This document shows positions 37,561-45,444 of a stretch of 64,000 nt of DNA, in pieces. The notes beneath the pieces are model-generated. The model was given only the letters and a program-made list of their open reading frames with translations, was not told the DNA's origin and did not search any database. The position numbers and the translations under genes were made by a program. Each line of letters starts with the position of its first letter. The first letter of the stretch is position 1. Location: NCBI RefSeq assembly GCF_006970865.1, contig NZ_CP035503.1:1253001-1317000 (forward strand). The letters run 5' to 3'. The stretch comes from Rhodoferax sediminis (GTDB taxonomy: Bacteria > Pseudomonadota > Gammaproteobacteria > Burkholderiales > Burkholderiaceae_C).

Positions 37561-38783
37561 GGCGTCTCCGCCAGCAGTTGCTTGATGAGCGGGCACAGGA
37601 TGGCCACCACTTCGTCCGCCTCCGCCGGGGTCATGATCAAGGGCGGCACCAGGCGGATCACGCTGTCGGCCGTGACGCTGATCAACAGCCCCTTGTCGGC
37701 GCAGCGCTTGACCAGCTCGCCACAGGGCCTGGCCAGCTCGATGCCGAGCATCAGTCCCATGCCGCGGATTTCCTTGACGCCCGCCGGATCTTTCAGCTCG
37801 GCGGCCAGCTCGCGGGTCAGCGCGGCTCGCAGGTGGGCGCCGACCTTGACAGCGTTTTGCAGCAGGCCGTCTTCTTCCATGATGCGGATGGTCTCCACCC
37901 CGGCGCGCATCGCCAGCGGGTTGCCGCCGAAGGTGGTGCCATGGTTGCCCGGCTGGAAAATGTTGGCGGCTTTCGGGCCGGCCACCACCGCGCCGATCGG
38001 CACGCCCGAGCCCAGGCCCTTGGCCAGCGGCATCACGTCGGGCTTGATGCCGGCCCACTGGTGCGCGAACCACTTGCCGGTGCGGCCCATGCCGCACTGC
38101 ACCTCGTCGATCATCAGCAGCCAGTCGCGTTCGTCGCACAGCTGGCGCACCTGCTGCAGGTACTCGATGCGCATCGGGTTGATGCCGCCTTCGCCCTGGA
38201 TGGTCTCAAAGAACACCGCCACCACGTTCGGGTTGCCGGCGGTGGCGGCCTTGAGCGCCTCGATGTCGTTCAGCGGCACGCGAATGAAGCCTTCCACCAG
38301 CGGGCCGAAGCCCTTTTGCACTTTCTCGTTGCCGGTGGCCGACAGCGTCGCGATGCTGCGGCCATGGAAGGCGTGCTCGTAGACCACGATCTCGGGCCGC
38401 TCGATGCCCTTGTCGTGGCCAAACTTGCGCGCCAGCTTGAGCGCCGCCTCGTTCGCCTCGAGACCGGTGGAGCAGAAAAACACATTGGTCAGGCCCGACA
38501 GCTCCACCAGCTTCGCCGCCAGCTTTTCCTGGTTGGGCACATGGTAGTAGTTGGAGCTGTGGATGATCTTGCTGATCTGGTCCTGCAGCGCGGGCACCAG
38601 CCGGGGGTGGTTGTGGCCCAGCGTGTTGACCGCAATGCCGCCCAGCGCATCGAGGTAGGGCTTGCCGTTGATGTCCCAGACGCGGCAACCGTGCCCATGC
38701 GACAGCGCAATCGGCACCCGGGCGTAGGTGTTCATGGTGTGCGGGGAGGCGGCTTCGAGAAACGGGGGCACGGCAGCGTTCAT
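37557..38783 (-). CDS. argD: Acetylornithine aminotransferase
   Basis: A 408-residue PLP-dependent class III aminotransferase of arginine synthesis. I start at the ATG at 38783 because GGAG lies eight bases upstream; an in-frame GTG three codons earlier is too close to that site. HAFHGRS, FFETIQGEGGI, LLMIDEVQCGMGRTG and the PLP lysine region PLAKGLGSGVPIGA are seen. First gene of argD-argF. Confidence 0.93.
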   Translation of the reverse strand: MNAAVPPFLEAASPHTMNTYARVPIALSHGHGCRVWDINGKPYLDALGGIAVNTLGHNHPRLVPALQDQISKIIHSSNYYHVPNQEKLAAKLVELSGLTNVFFCSTGLEANEAALKLARKFGHDKGIERPEIVVYEHAFHGRSIATLSATGNEKVQKGFGPLVEGFIRVPLNDIEALKAATAGNPNVVAVFFETIQGEGGINPMRIEYLQQVRQLCDERDWLLMIDEVQCGMGRTGKWFAHQWAGIKPDVMPLAKGLGSGVPIGAVVAGPKAANIFQPGNHGTTFGGNPLAMRAGVETIRIMEEDGLLQNAVKVGAHLRAALTRELAAELKDPAGVKEIRGMGLMLGIELARPCGELVKRCADKGLLISVTADSVIRLVPPLIMTPAEADEVVAILCPLIKQLLAETP

Positions 38784-38935
38784 GTGATTCACTCCAGAGG
38801 GATTCCAAAACAGAACGGCCCAACGAGGAGTTGAGCCGTTGAAGCACGATTTTAGGCGCAGAGACTATTTTGTTTTTTGACCATTGCGCATCACTGTGAT
38901 GCGGCGGGCGGCCTCGGTTCAAGTCTTATATAAGA

Positions 38936-38941
38936 TACAAT
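38936..38941 (+). promoter_or_regulatory. -10 box for the DUF3579 gene
   Basis: TACAAT within AAGATACAATAA, about 40 bases before the start codon. No good -35 hexamer is seen. The 193-base gap from 38784 also contains AT-rich sequence likely to hold the argD promoter. Confidence 0.4.
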
Positions 38942-38976
38942 AATTGTGCAGTGCAGCAAGGAGTGATCCTCCGGAA

Positions 38977-39321
38977 ATGCCGCTGTTCAACAGCCTTTGT
39001 CCGATGGCCACCAGTCCCACCAAAGAAGTCTTTATCCAGGGTATCACTCGCGATGGCAAGACCTTTCGTCCCAGCGACTGGGCCGAGCGGCTGGCCGGCG
39101 TCATGAGTCCGTTTCGCCCTGGCGGGGCCAAGGCGGGCAGTCACCTCAGCTACTCGCCCTGGTGCTTTCCGACGACGCTGGGCGGTGTGAAGTGCGTGGT
39201 CGTGAACCGCGCCTTGCGCGACTACGATGTGATGGCCTGGGACTTCTGCCTGAACTTCGCCAGGGACAATGATTTGCAGACGATCGAGGCTTGTCTGCTG
39301 CCCGATCCGTCCAAAGCCTGA
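38977..39321 (+). CDS. DUF3579 family protein
   Basis: A 114-residue cytoplasmic protein. KEVFIQGITRDGKTFRPSDW is the family hallmark I recall from Betaproteobacteria, followed by AERLAGVMSPFRPGG and YSPWCFPTTLGGVKCVVVNR. Its function is unknown. The start could also be the Met at 39004 (MATSPTKEVFIQG), which would fit the conserved domain better but has no clear ribosome site. Convergent with rpsT. Confidence 0.75.
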   Translation: MPLFNSLCPMATSPTKEVFIQGITRDGKTFRPSDWAERLAGVMSPFRPGGAKAGSHLSYSPWCFPTTLGGVKCVVVNRALRDYDVMAWDFCLNFARDNDLQTIEACLLPDPSKA

Positions 39322-39331
39322 GCCCAAAAAC

Positions 39332-39359
39332 AGGAAAGCCGTCTCTCGACGGCTTTCCT
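39332..39359 (-). terminator. Terminator after rpsT
   Basis: AGGAAAGCCGTC/GACGGCTTTCCT, 12 base pairs with a four-base loop, with five T following on the minus strand. It could also serve the convergent DUF3579 gene. Confidence 0.75.
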
Positions 39360-39424
39360 GCTCTTTGCTGGCAGCGCACCCCACAAAACGGCGGACTGAA
39401 ATCAGTCCGGGCGGTTTGCCTTGT

Positions 39425-39724
39425 TCAGGCGGCGGTGGCCAGGGCTTTCACCTTGGTGCTCAGGCGGCTCTTGTCGCGAGCGGCCTTGTTCTTGTGGAAG
39501 ATGCCCTTGTCGGCCACGGTGTCCACCACGGCCTGCATCTTGCCAAACAGCTCGGTGGCCTTGGCTTTGTCCCCGGCAAGAACGGCTTTTTCGACGTTTT
39601 TCACCGCGGTGCGGTATTTGGAACGCAGCGAGGTGTTCGCGGCGTTGATCTTGACGTCCTGGCGGACGCGTTTGCGGCCCGACGCGAGGCGCGGGTTCTT
39701 CTTTTTGGGTTTGGCTGAGGCCAT
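39425..39724 (-). CDS. rpsT: 30S ribosomal protein S20
   Basis: A 99-residue basic protein that binds 16S rRNA. It starts [20 protein letters not shown]; the conserved [17 protein letters not shown] and [16 protein letters not shown] segments are present. Divergent from murJ as in many Betaproteobacteria. Confidence 0.97.
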   Translation of the reverse strand: MASAKPKKKNPRLASGRKRVRQDVKINAANTSLRSKYRTAVKNVEKAVLAGDKAKATELFGKMQAVVDTVADKGIFHKNKAARDKSRLSTKVKALATAA

Positions 39725-39840
39725 GAGTCAGTTCCTTGTGTGTTAGAGGATGTTGCCAGCAAAGCCCTCAATTGTAGCAGTGCCGACGATTTTGGCTCCC
39801 GGGCGCCGGTTGGCCGCGGCGCCCCAGCTACACTCGCCCG

Positions 39841-41400
39841 GTGTCTTTGCTCAAGTCTGCTTCCACTGTCTCCCTGCTGACCCTGGCTTCGCGCGTGACC
39901 GGCCTGGTGCGCGATGTGCTGTTTGCATCGGTGTACGGGGTCAGTCCGATGACGGACGCGTTCTATGTGGCCTTTCGCATTCCCAACCTGTTTCGCCGGG
40001 TTTTTGGCGAGGGGGCGTTCAGCCAGGCCTTTGTGCCGGTGCTGTCGGCCTGCAAGGCCGAGCATGGCGATGCCGGCGCGCATGCGCTGATCGATCATGT
40101 CGCCACGCTCCTGACATGGGTGCTGCTGCTGGTGTGTGCGGCCGGCGTGGCGGGTGCGCCCGTGCTGGTCTGGGCCCTGGCCAGTGGCTTTGAGCAGCAA
40201 GGGTTCGACGCAACGGTGGTCATGACGCGCTGGATGTTCCCTTACATCGGCTTCATGTCCCTCGTGGCGCTGGCGGGTGGCATCCTGAACACCTGGCGCA
40301 AGTTTGCAGTGCCGGCGGTGTCGCCGGTGTTGCTGAACGTGGCCCTGATCCTGGCCATCGTAGTGGCCAGCCCGCTGTTCAAGCGCCATGGCATAGAGCC
40401 GATCTATTCCCAATGCGTGGGCGTGATACTGGGCGGTGTCCTGCAGCTGGGGGTGCAATGGGTCGCACTCAAGCGCCTGGGCATGCTGCCCCGCCTAGGG
40501 CGCAGCGTGGCGGCCATGAAGGCCGCCTGGGCCGACCCCGGCACCCGCAAGGTCCTGCGCCTGATGGGTCCGGCGCTGCTGGGCGTGAGCGTGGCGCAGA
40601 TATCGCTGCTGATCAACACCCAGATCGCCTCGCACCTGGCACCTGGCAGCGTGACCTGGATCACCAATGCCGACCGGCTCATGGAGTTTCCCACGGCCAT
40701 GCTGGGCGTCGCGCTGGGCGTGGTGCTGATGCCGCAACTGGCGGCGGCCCGGGCCAGCCGCAACGACCTTGAGTATTCGGCCATGCTGGACTGGGGCCTG
40801 CGCCTGGTGGTTCTGCTGTCGGTTCCCTGCGCCGTCGGCTTGCTGCTGTTTGCCAAGCCGCTGGTGGCGACGCTGTTTGACTACCGGGCCTTCACCGCAC
40901 TGGACGTCGGGCGCACCGCTGCCGCCCTGATGAATTACGGCGTGGGACTGCTCGGCATTGTGGCCATCAAGATACTCGCGCCCGGCTTCTATGCGCGCCA
41001 GGACACCGCCACGCCCATGCGCATTGCGGCGTGCGTGCTGGTGTTCGTCCAGGTGCTCAATTATTTCCTGGTGCCGTCGCTGCAGCATGCGGCGCTGACG
41101 CTGTCGATCAGCATCGGCGCGCTGGTCAATGCGCTGTGGCTGCTGGCGGTCCTGGTGCGGCGCGGCAGCTACCGGCCGTTGCCGGGCTGGGGCATGTATT
41201 TGATGCAGGTGATTGCGGCCAGCGCCTTGCTCGCCGTGTTCTTGATGTGGGGCGCCAGCGCTTTCGACTGGACCGGGTTGCGTGCCGAAAAATTCAAGAG
41301 AATTTGGCTGCTAGCCCTTATGTTGTCTTCCTCTAGTGCTATTTATTTTGTAGCTCTGTGGGGCGCCGGCTTGAGAGTCCGCAAACTCCTGCGGCATTGA
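39841..41400 (+). CDS. murJ: Lipid II flippase MurJ
   Basis: A 519-residue inner-membrane protein of the MOP superfamily that flips lipid II for peptidoglycan synthesis, with about 14 hydrophobic segments. It starts with GTG at 39841 (MSLLKSASTVSLLTLASRVT). FRIPNLFRRVFGEGAFSQAFVPV is diagnostic. Residues about 483-505, in the last helix (RIWLLALMLSSSSAIYFVAL), are encoded by a dispersed repeat that still gives a hydrophobic stretch. Confidence 0.96.
   Translation: MSLLKSASTVSLLTLASRVTGLVRDVLFASVYGVSPMTDAFYVAFRIPNLFRRVFGEGAFSQAFVPVLSACKAEHGDAGAHALIDHVATLLTWVLLLVCAAGVAGAPVLVWALASGFEQQGFDATVVMTRWMFPYIGFMSLVALAGGILNTWRKFAVPAVSPVLLNVALILAIVVASPLFKRHGIEPIYSQCVGVILGGVLQLGVQWVALKRLGMLPRLGRSVAAMKAAWADPGTRKVLRLMGPALLGVSVAQISLLINTQIASHLAPGSVTWITNADRLMEFPTAMLGVALGVVLMPQLAAARASRNDLEYSAMLDWGLRLVVLLSVPCAVGLLLFAKPLVATLFDYRAFTALDVGRTAAALMNYGVGLLGIVAIKILAPGFYARQDTATPMRIAACVLVFVQVLNYFLVPSLQHAALTLSISIGALVNALWLLAVLVRRGSYRPLPGWGMYLMQVIAASALLAVFLMWGASAFDWTGLRAEKFKRIWLLALMLSSSSAIYFVALWGAGLRVRKLLRH
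41291..41354. repeat. Dispersed short repeat, copy at the murJ 3' end
   Basis: GGCTGCTAGCCCTTATG and AGTGCTATTTATTTTGTAGC. It is translated in frame and forms part of a transmembrane helix. Confidence 0.6.
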
Positions 41401-41552
41401 GGGGCGAATGCCGCAGGGCCGCGGGTTATCACGAACAAGACGTGAATGGATTTTCGGGGAAAATAAAATCAATGTAACAACGGCTGCGCTGACCCCTTGT
41501 GCAATCGGTCTGCCAGCCTTGCCTCGTTGGCATTCACAGGCGAAGAATAACC

Positions 41553-42563
41553 ATGACTGATGAACGGTTGCTGGACTTGTACCGGCTGATGCGGCGTATC
41601 CGCGCCTTTGAAGATGCCGCCGAAATTGCCAGCCAGGGCGGGGTCGCCGCTTGGGGTCTGGCCGCCTCCTCCAAGCCCGCGCTGGTGCGCGGCCCCCTGC
41701 ATTTGTCCACGGGCCAGGAAGCGGTAGCGGCAGGGGTTTGCATCAGCCTGCAAAAAGAAGACCTGCTGACCTCCACGCACCGTGGCCATGGCCACACGCT
41801 GGCCAAGGGCGCGAATAGCAGCCGCATGATGTGCGAGTTGTTCGGCCGCGCCACGGGCTACAACAAGGGCAAGGGCGGCTCCATGCACATCGCCGATTTT
41901 TCGGTGGGCATGCTGGGCGCGAACGGCGTGGTGGCGGCCGGCATCCCGATCGCCACGGGCGCGGCGCATGCGCTCAAGATTCGCAGGCAGCCCCACATCG
42001 TGGCCTGCTTTTTTGGCGACGGCGCCGCCAACCGCGGGCCGTTTCTGGAGGGGCTGAACTGGGCGCAGGTCTACCGGTTGCCCGTGTTGTTCGTCTGTGA
42101 AGACAACCGCATTTCCGCCACCACGCCCACGGACACCATGACGGCAGGCGAGGGCGTGTCGGCGCGTGCCAGGGCGCTGGCGATTCCATCGCTCAAGGTG
42201 GATGGCAATGACGTGGAAGCCGTGGACCAGGCCGCCGCGCGGTTGATCGCGGAAGTCCGCGGCGGTGGCGGCCCGCGCTTTTTGCACGCGGTGACCTATC
42301 GTTTCAAAGGGCATGTCTCGGTCGATCCCGGCACCTACCGGAACCCCGAAGAAGTCGCGGCGGCCAAGCTCGCCGGCCCGCTGCGGCTCGCTGCCGGCAA
42401 GCTGATCGCGCGCGGCGTGAGCCAGGCGGTGATCGAGCGGATCGACAGTGAGGCCCAGGCCGAAATCGAACACGCGCTGCAGGTCGCCGAGGCGGCGCCC
42501 TGGCCCGAGGCCAGCGCGGCCTACGAGGACATCCTCAATACCGGCGCGGGGATATGGCAATGA
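41553..42563 (+). CDS. TPP-dependent 2-oxo acid / acetoin dehydrogenase E1, alpha subunit
   Basis: A 336-residue subunit starting at the ATG at 41553. The TPP motif GDGAANRGPFLEGLNWAQVY with the following NR/N and the phosphorylation-loop-like GKGGSMHIAD are typical of E1 alpha proteins (pyruvate, acetoin or branched-chain types); THRGHGHTLAKGA is most like AcoA. It overlaps the beta subunit. No E2 or E3 gene is nearby, so it may share them or work as an E1-only oxidoreductase. It heads an operon with an SDR and a TRAP transporter. Confidence 0.88.
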   Translation: MTDERLLDLYRLMRRIRAFEDAAEIASQGGVAAWGLAASSKPALVRGPLHLSTGQEAVAAGVCISLQKEDLLTSTHRGHGHTLAKGANSSRMMCELFGRATGYNKGKGGSMHIADFSVGMLGANGVVAAGIPIATGAAHALKIRRQPHIVACFFGDGAANRGPFLEGLNWAQVYRLPVLFVCEDNRISATTPTDTMTAGEGVSARARALAIPSLKVDGNDVEAVDQAAARLIAEVRGGGGPRFLHAVTYRFKGHVSVDPGTYRNPEEVAAAKLAGPLRLAAGKLIARGVSQAVIERIDSEAQAEIEHALQVAEAAPWPEASAAYEDILNTGAGIWQ

Positions 42564-43528
42564 GCGAAAAAATGACCTATGCCCAGGCCGCGTGCCTTGC
42601 GCTGCAGGAGGCGATGCGCGCCGACCCCCGTGTCGTGGCGCTGGGCGAAGACCTGGGGCGCGGCGGCGTGTTCGGCCAGTACCGCGGCCTGCCGCAGGAG
42701 TTCGGCCCCGAGCGCATCATCGACACGCCGATTTCGGAAGCCAACATCATGGGTGCGGCGGTGGGCATGGCACTGGCCGGTTTGCGCCCGGTGGTGGAGA
42801 TGCGCGTGATCGATTTCGCGCTCTGTGCGATGGACGAGATCGTCAACCAGGCCGCCAAGAACCGCTACATGTTTGGCGGGCAGGGACGTGTGCCGCTGGT
42901 CGCGCGCATGCCGATCGGCATCTGGTCGGCCTCGGCTGCGCAGCATTCGCAGTCGCTGGAGGCGTGGTTCACGCACATGCCCGGCCTGGTCGTGGTGACG
43001 CCCGCGACGCCGCAGGACAACTACGGTTTGCTCAAGGCCTCGCTGGCCTCGGGCGACCCCGTGATCTATATGGAGCACAAGGAGTTGTGGGGACTGGAGG
43101 GCGAGGTGACTGCTGGCAAGGAGGTTCCGCTGGGGCAGGCCAGGCGTCTGGCCCAGGGCCACGACCTGACCATTGTGACCTGGTCGCGCGGCGTCGGCGT
43201 CACCCTGCAGGCGCTGGCGTTGCCGGCGCTGGCAGGCATCCGTGCGGACGTCATCGACCTGCGCACCTTGTGGCCCTGGGACAAGGATGCGGTGTACCAA
43301 TCGGTCGCCAAGACCGGGCGTTTGCTGGTGGTGCACGAGGCGGTCCAGGCATCGGGTTTTGGGGCCGAAATTGCGGCGAGCGCGGCGCAGGAGACCGGCT
43401 GCCGGGTCCGCCGCCTGGGCGCGCCGCGCATTCCTGTGGGTTATGCCCAGGTGCTCGAAAACGAGGCGCGCCTGACCCCTGAAAAAATCGCCGGCGCCGT
43501 GCATGCGCTGCTGGCCCAACTTCACTGA
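42554..43528 (+). CDS. TPP-dependent 2-oxo acid / acetoin dehydrogenase E1, beta subunit
   Basis: A 324-residue partner of the alpha subunit. ALGEDLGRGGVFGQYRGL, DTPISEANIMGAAVGMAL and KEVPLGQARRLAQGHDLTIV are typical. The ATG at 42554 lies inside the alpha gene; the Met two codons on (42560) overlaps the alpha stop as ATGA and is an equally good start. Substrate specificity cannot be decided from sequence alone. Confidence 0.88.
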   Translation: MAMSEKMTYAQAACLALQEAMRADPRVVALGEDLGRGGVFGQYRGLPQEFGPERIIDTPISEANIMGAAVGMALAGLRPVVEMRVIDFALCAMDEIVNQAAKNRYMFGGQGRVPLVARMPIGIWSASAAQHSQSLEAWFTHMPGLVVVTPATPQDNYGLLKASLASGDPVIYMEHKELWGLEGEVTAGKEVPLGQARRLAQGHDLTIVTWSRGVGVTLQALALPALAGIRADVIDLRTLWPWDKDAVYQSVAKTGRLLVVHEAVQASGFGAEIAASAAQETGCRVRRLGAPRIPVGYAQVLENEARLTPEKIAGAVHALLAQLH

Positions 43529-43540
43529 AGGAGCACCCTC

Positions 43541-44287
43541 ATGGCTGACAGGCGCAAGGCGATCGTCACGGGGGCGGCCAGTGGCATCGGCGCTGCGACG
43601 CTGCTGGAGCTGGCACGCACGGGTTACGACGTCGTGGGCTTGGACATCAACGTAGCCGGCGTGCTGCAGGTGGCGCAGCGCGCCGGCGTCCTCGGCGTGC
43701 GCAGTCTGGGGCTGGGGGTCGATGTCGCCGACGAGGCTGCCCTGGTGGCCGCGTTTGCCCGGGCCTGCGAATGGCTGGGCGGCCTCGATGCCCTCACGAC
43801 CTGCGCCGGCGTGGCGGACACGACGCCATTCATGGACATCACGGTGGACACGTTTCGCGAGGTGTACGCCGTCAACGTCATTGGCACCTTTGTGTGTCTG
43901 CGCGAAGCGGCCCGCTACATGCAGCCCGGCGGGCGCATCTGCACCGTGGCCAGTGTGGCCGGGCTGCGCGGCGGCGGCCTCTCGGGCACCGCGGCTTACG
44001 CCGCCAGCAAGGGCGGTGTGCTGGCCCTGACCAAGAACGCCGCGCGGGCGCTTGCCGACAAGGGAATCAGCGTGAACACCGTCGCGCCTGGTGCGACACT
44101 CACGCCGATGATCGAAGAGGCCTGGAAGAACGAGGCGCACCGCAAGCGTGTCGAGGGCATGGCGGTCCAAAACCGGACCGCGGCGCCCGAGGAAATCGCC
44201 AAGAGCATTGTCTTCCTGCTGTCGCCCGACGCCTCGATCGTGACCGGCGCGACACTGGTGGCCGATGGCGGTCTGGTCATGTACTAG
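43541..44287 (+). CDS. Short-chain dehydrogenase/reductase
   Basis: A 248-residue classical SDR. Cofactor motif TGAASGIG near residue 11, active-site Ser in TVASVAGL, YAASK catalytic Tyr-Lys, and VADGGLVMY at the C terminus. Asp at the end of the second strand (VVGLDIN) favours NAD over NADP. GAAGGAG precedes the ATG by eight bases, 12 bases after the E1 beta stop. It probably oxidises an alcohol to the keto substrate of the E1 enzyme. Confidence 0.88.
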   Translation: MADRRKAIVTGAASGIGAATLLELARTGYDVVGLDINVAGVLQVAQRAGVLGVRSLGLGVDVADEAALVAAFARACEWLGGLDALTTCAGVADTTPFMDITVDTFREVYAVNVIGTFVCLREAARYMQPGGRICTVASVAGLRGGGLSGTAAYAASKGGVLALTKNAARALADKGISVNTVAPGATLTPMIEEAWKNEAHRKRVEGMAVQNRTAAPEEIAKSIVFLLSPDASIVTGATLVADGGLVMY

Positions 44288-44331
44288 ACTGTTTGTTCAC
44301 ATAGTACTTTCATCAAAAATACACAGGAGAC

Positions 44332-45375
44332 ATGACCGTGACTGGATCATCCAACCCAACCATCACCATCCCGCGCCGTACCTTTATCCAGGGCGCCGCC
44401 GGCATCGGGGCGCTGGCCTGCATCGGGCAACCGGTCTTCGCGCAGACCGCCGAATTTACGCTGAAGTGGGCCAACAATATCCCGGCAACGCATCCATCGA
44501 CCATTCGCATTCGCGAGGCGGCCGACGCGATCAAAAAAGAGACCAATGGCCGGGTCGATATTCAGGTGTTCCCCAACAACCAGCTGGGGGGCGACACCGA
44601 CATGCTGTCGCAGGTGCGCTCGGGAGCCATCGATATCTTTCCTCTGTCCGGCCTGATTCTGCAGACGCTGGTGCCGGTGGCTGGCATCAATGGCCTGGCC
44701 TTCGCCTTCAAGGACTATCCAACGGTCTGGGCCGCCATGGACGGCGATCTGGGTACGTACATCCGTGGGGCCATCGACAAGGTCAATCTACACACCTTCG
44801 ACAAGTGCCTGGACAATGGCTACCGCAACATCACCACATCGACCAAGCCGATCAACACGGCGGCCGACCTCAAGGGATTCAAGATCCGGGTGCCCGTGAG
44901 CCCCCTGTGGACGTCGATGTTCAAGGCCTTCGGCGCCGCGCCCACGGGCATCAACTTCAGCGAGGTGTACTCGGCGCTGCAGACCAAGGTCGTGGAAGGC
45001 CAGGAGAACCCGCTGGCCATCATTGAGATTGCCAAGCTCTATGAAGTGCAAAAATACTGCTCGATGACGCGCCACATGTGGGACGGCCAGTGGATTCTGG
45101 CCAACGGGAAACGCTGGAACTCGCTGCCCAGGGACATCCAGGCCGTGATCAACAAAAATGTCGCCCTGGCCGTGGAGAAGCAGCGCGACGACATCCGCCG
45201 GCTCGACAACAGCGTGGAGGCCCAGCTCAAGGCCAAGGGCATGATTTTCAACGACCCCGATCCCAAGTCATTCCGCGAGACCTTGTCCAAGGCCGGCTTC
45301 TATCAGGATTGGCGCAAGAAATTCGGTGATGAGGCGATGTCCAAACTGGAAAAATACTCCGGCAAGCTGGCCTGA
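44332..45375 (+). CDS. TRAP transporter substrate-binding protein (DctP family)
   Basis: A 347-residue periplasmic binding protein. The export signal IPRRTFIQGAAGIGAL has twin arginines (Tat-like), ending at VFAQ. TRAP hallmarks: LKWANNIPATHPSTIR, VFPNNQLGGDTDMLSQVRSG, the substrate carboxylate region GFKIRVPVSPLW and the conserved EGQENPLA. The ligand is probably an organic acid or keto acid consumed by the linked dehydrogenases. Confidence 0.92.
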   Translation: MTVTGSSNPTITIPRRTFIQGAAGIGALACIGQPVFAQTAEFTLKWANNIPATHPSTIRIREAADAIKKETNGRVDIQVFPNNQLGGDTDMLSQVRSGAIDIFPLSGLILQTLVPVAGINGLAFAFKDYPTVWAAMDGDLGTYIRGAIDKVNLHTFDKCLDNGYRNITTSTKPINTAADLKGFKIRVPVSPLWTSMFKAFGAAPTGINFSEVYSALQTKVVEGQENPLAIIEIAKLYEVQKYCSMTRHMWDGQWILANGKRWNSLPRDIQAVINKNVALAVEKQRDDIRRLDNSVEAQLKAKGMIFNDPDPKSFRETLSKAGFYQDWRKKFGDEAMSKLEKYSGKLA

Positions 45376-45393
45376 ACCGCCCGCGATGGTTCG

Positions 45394-45435
45394 CAGGCCC
45401 GCCCTGGCTTCCACGCCACGCGGGCCTGATTTTTT
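45394..45435 (+). terminator. Terminator/attenuator between dctP and dctQM
   Basis: CAGGCCCGC/GCGGGCCTG stem with a 17-base loop and a run of six T, lying in the 69-base gap inside the TRAP operon. It should reduce expression of the membrane subunits relative to the binding protein. Confidence 0.65.
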
Positions 45436-45444
45436 GGGCTCTCC

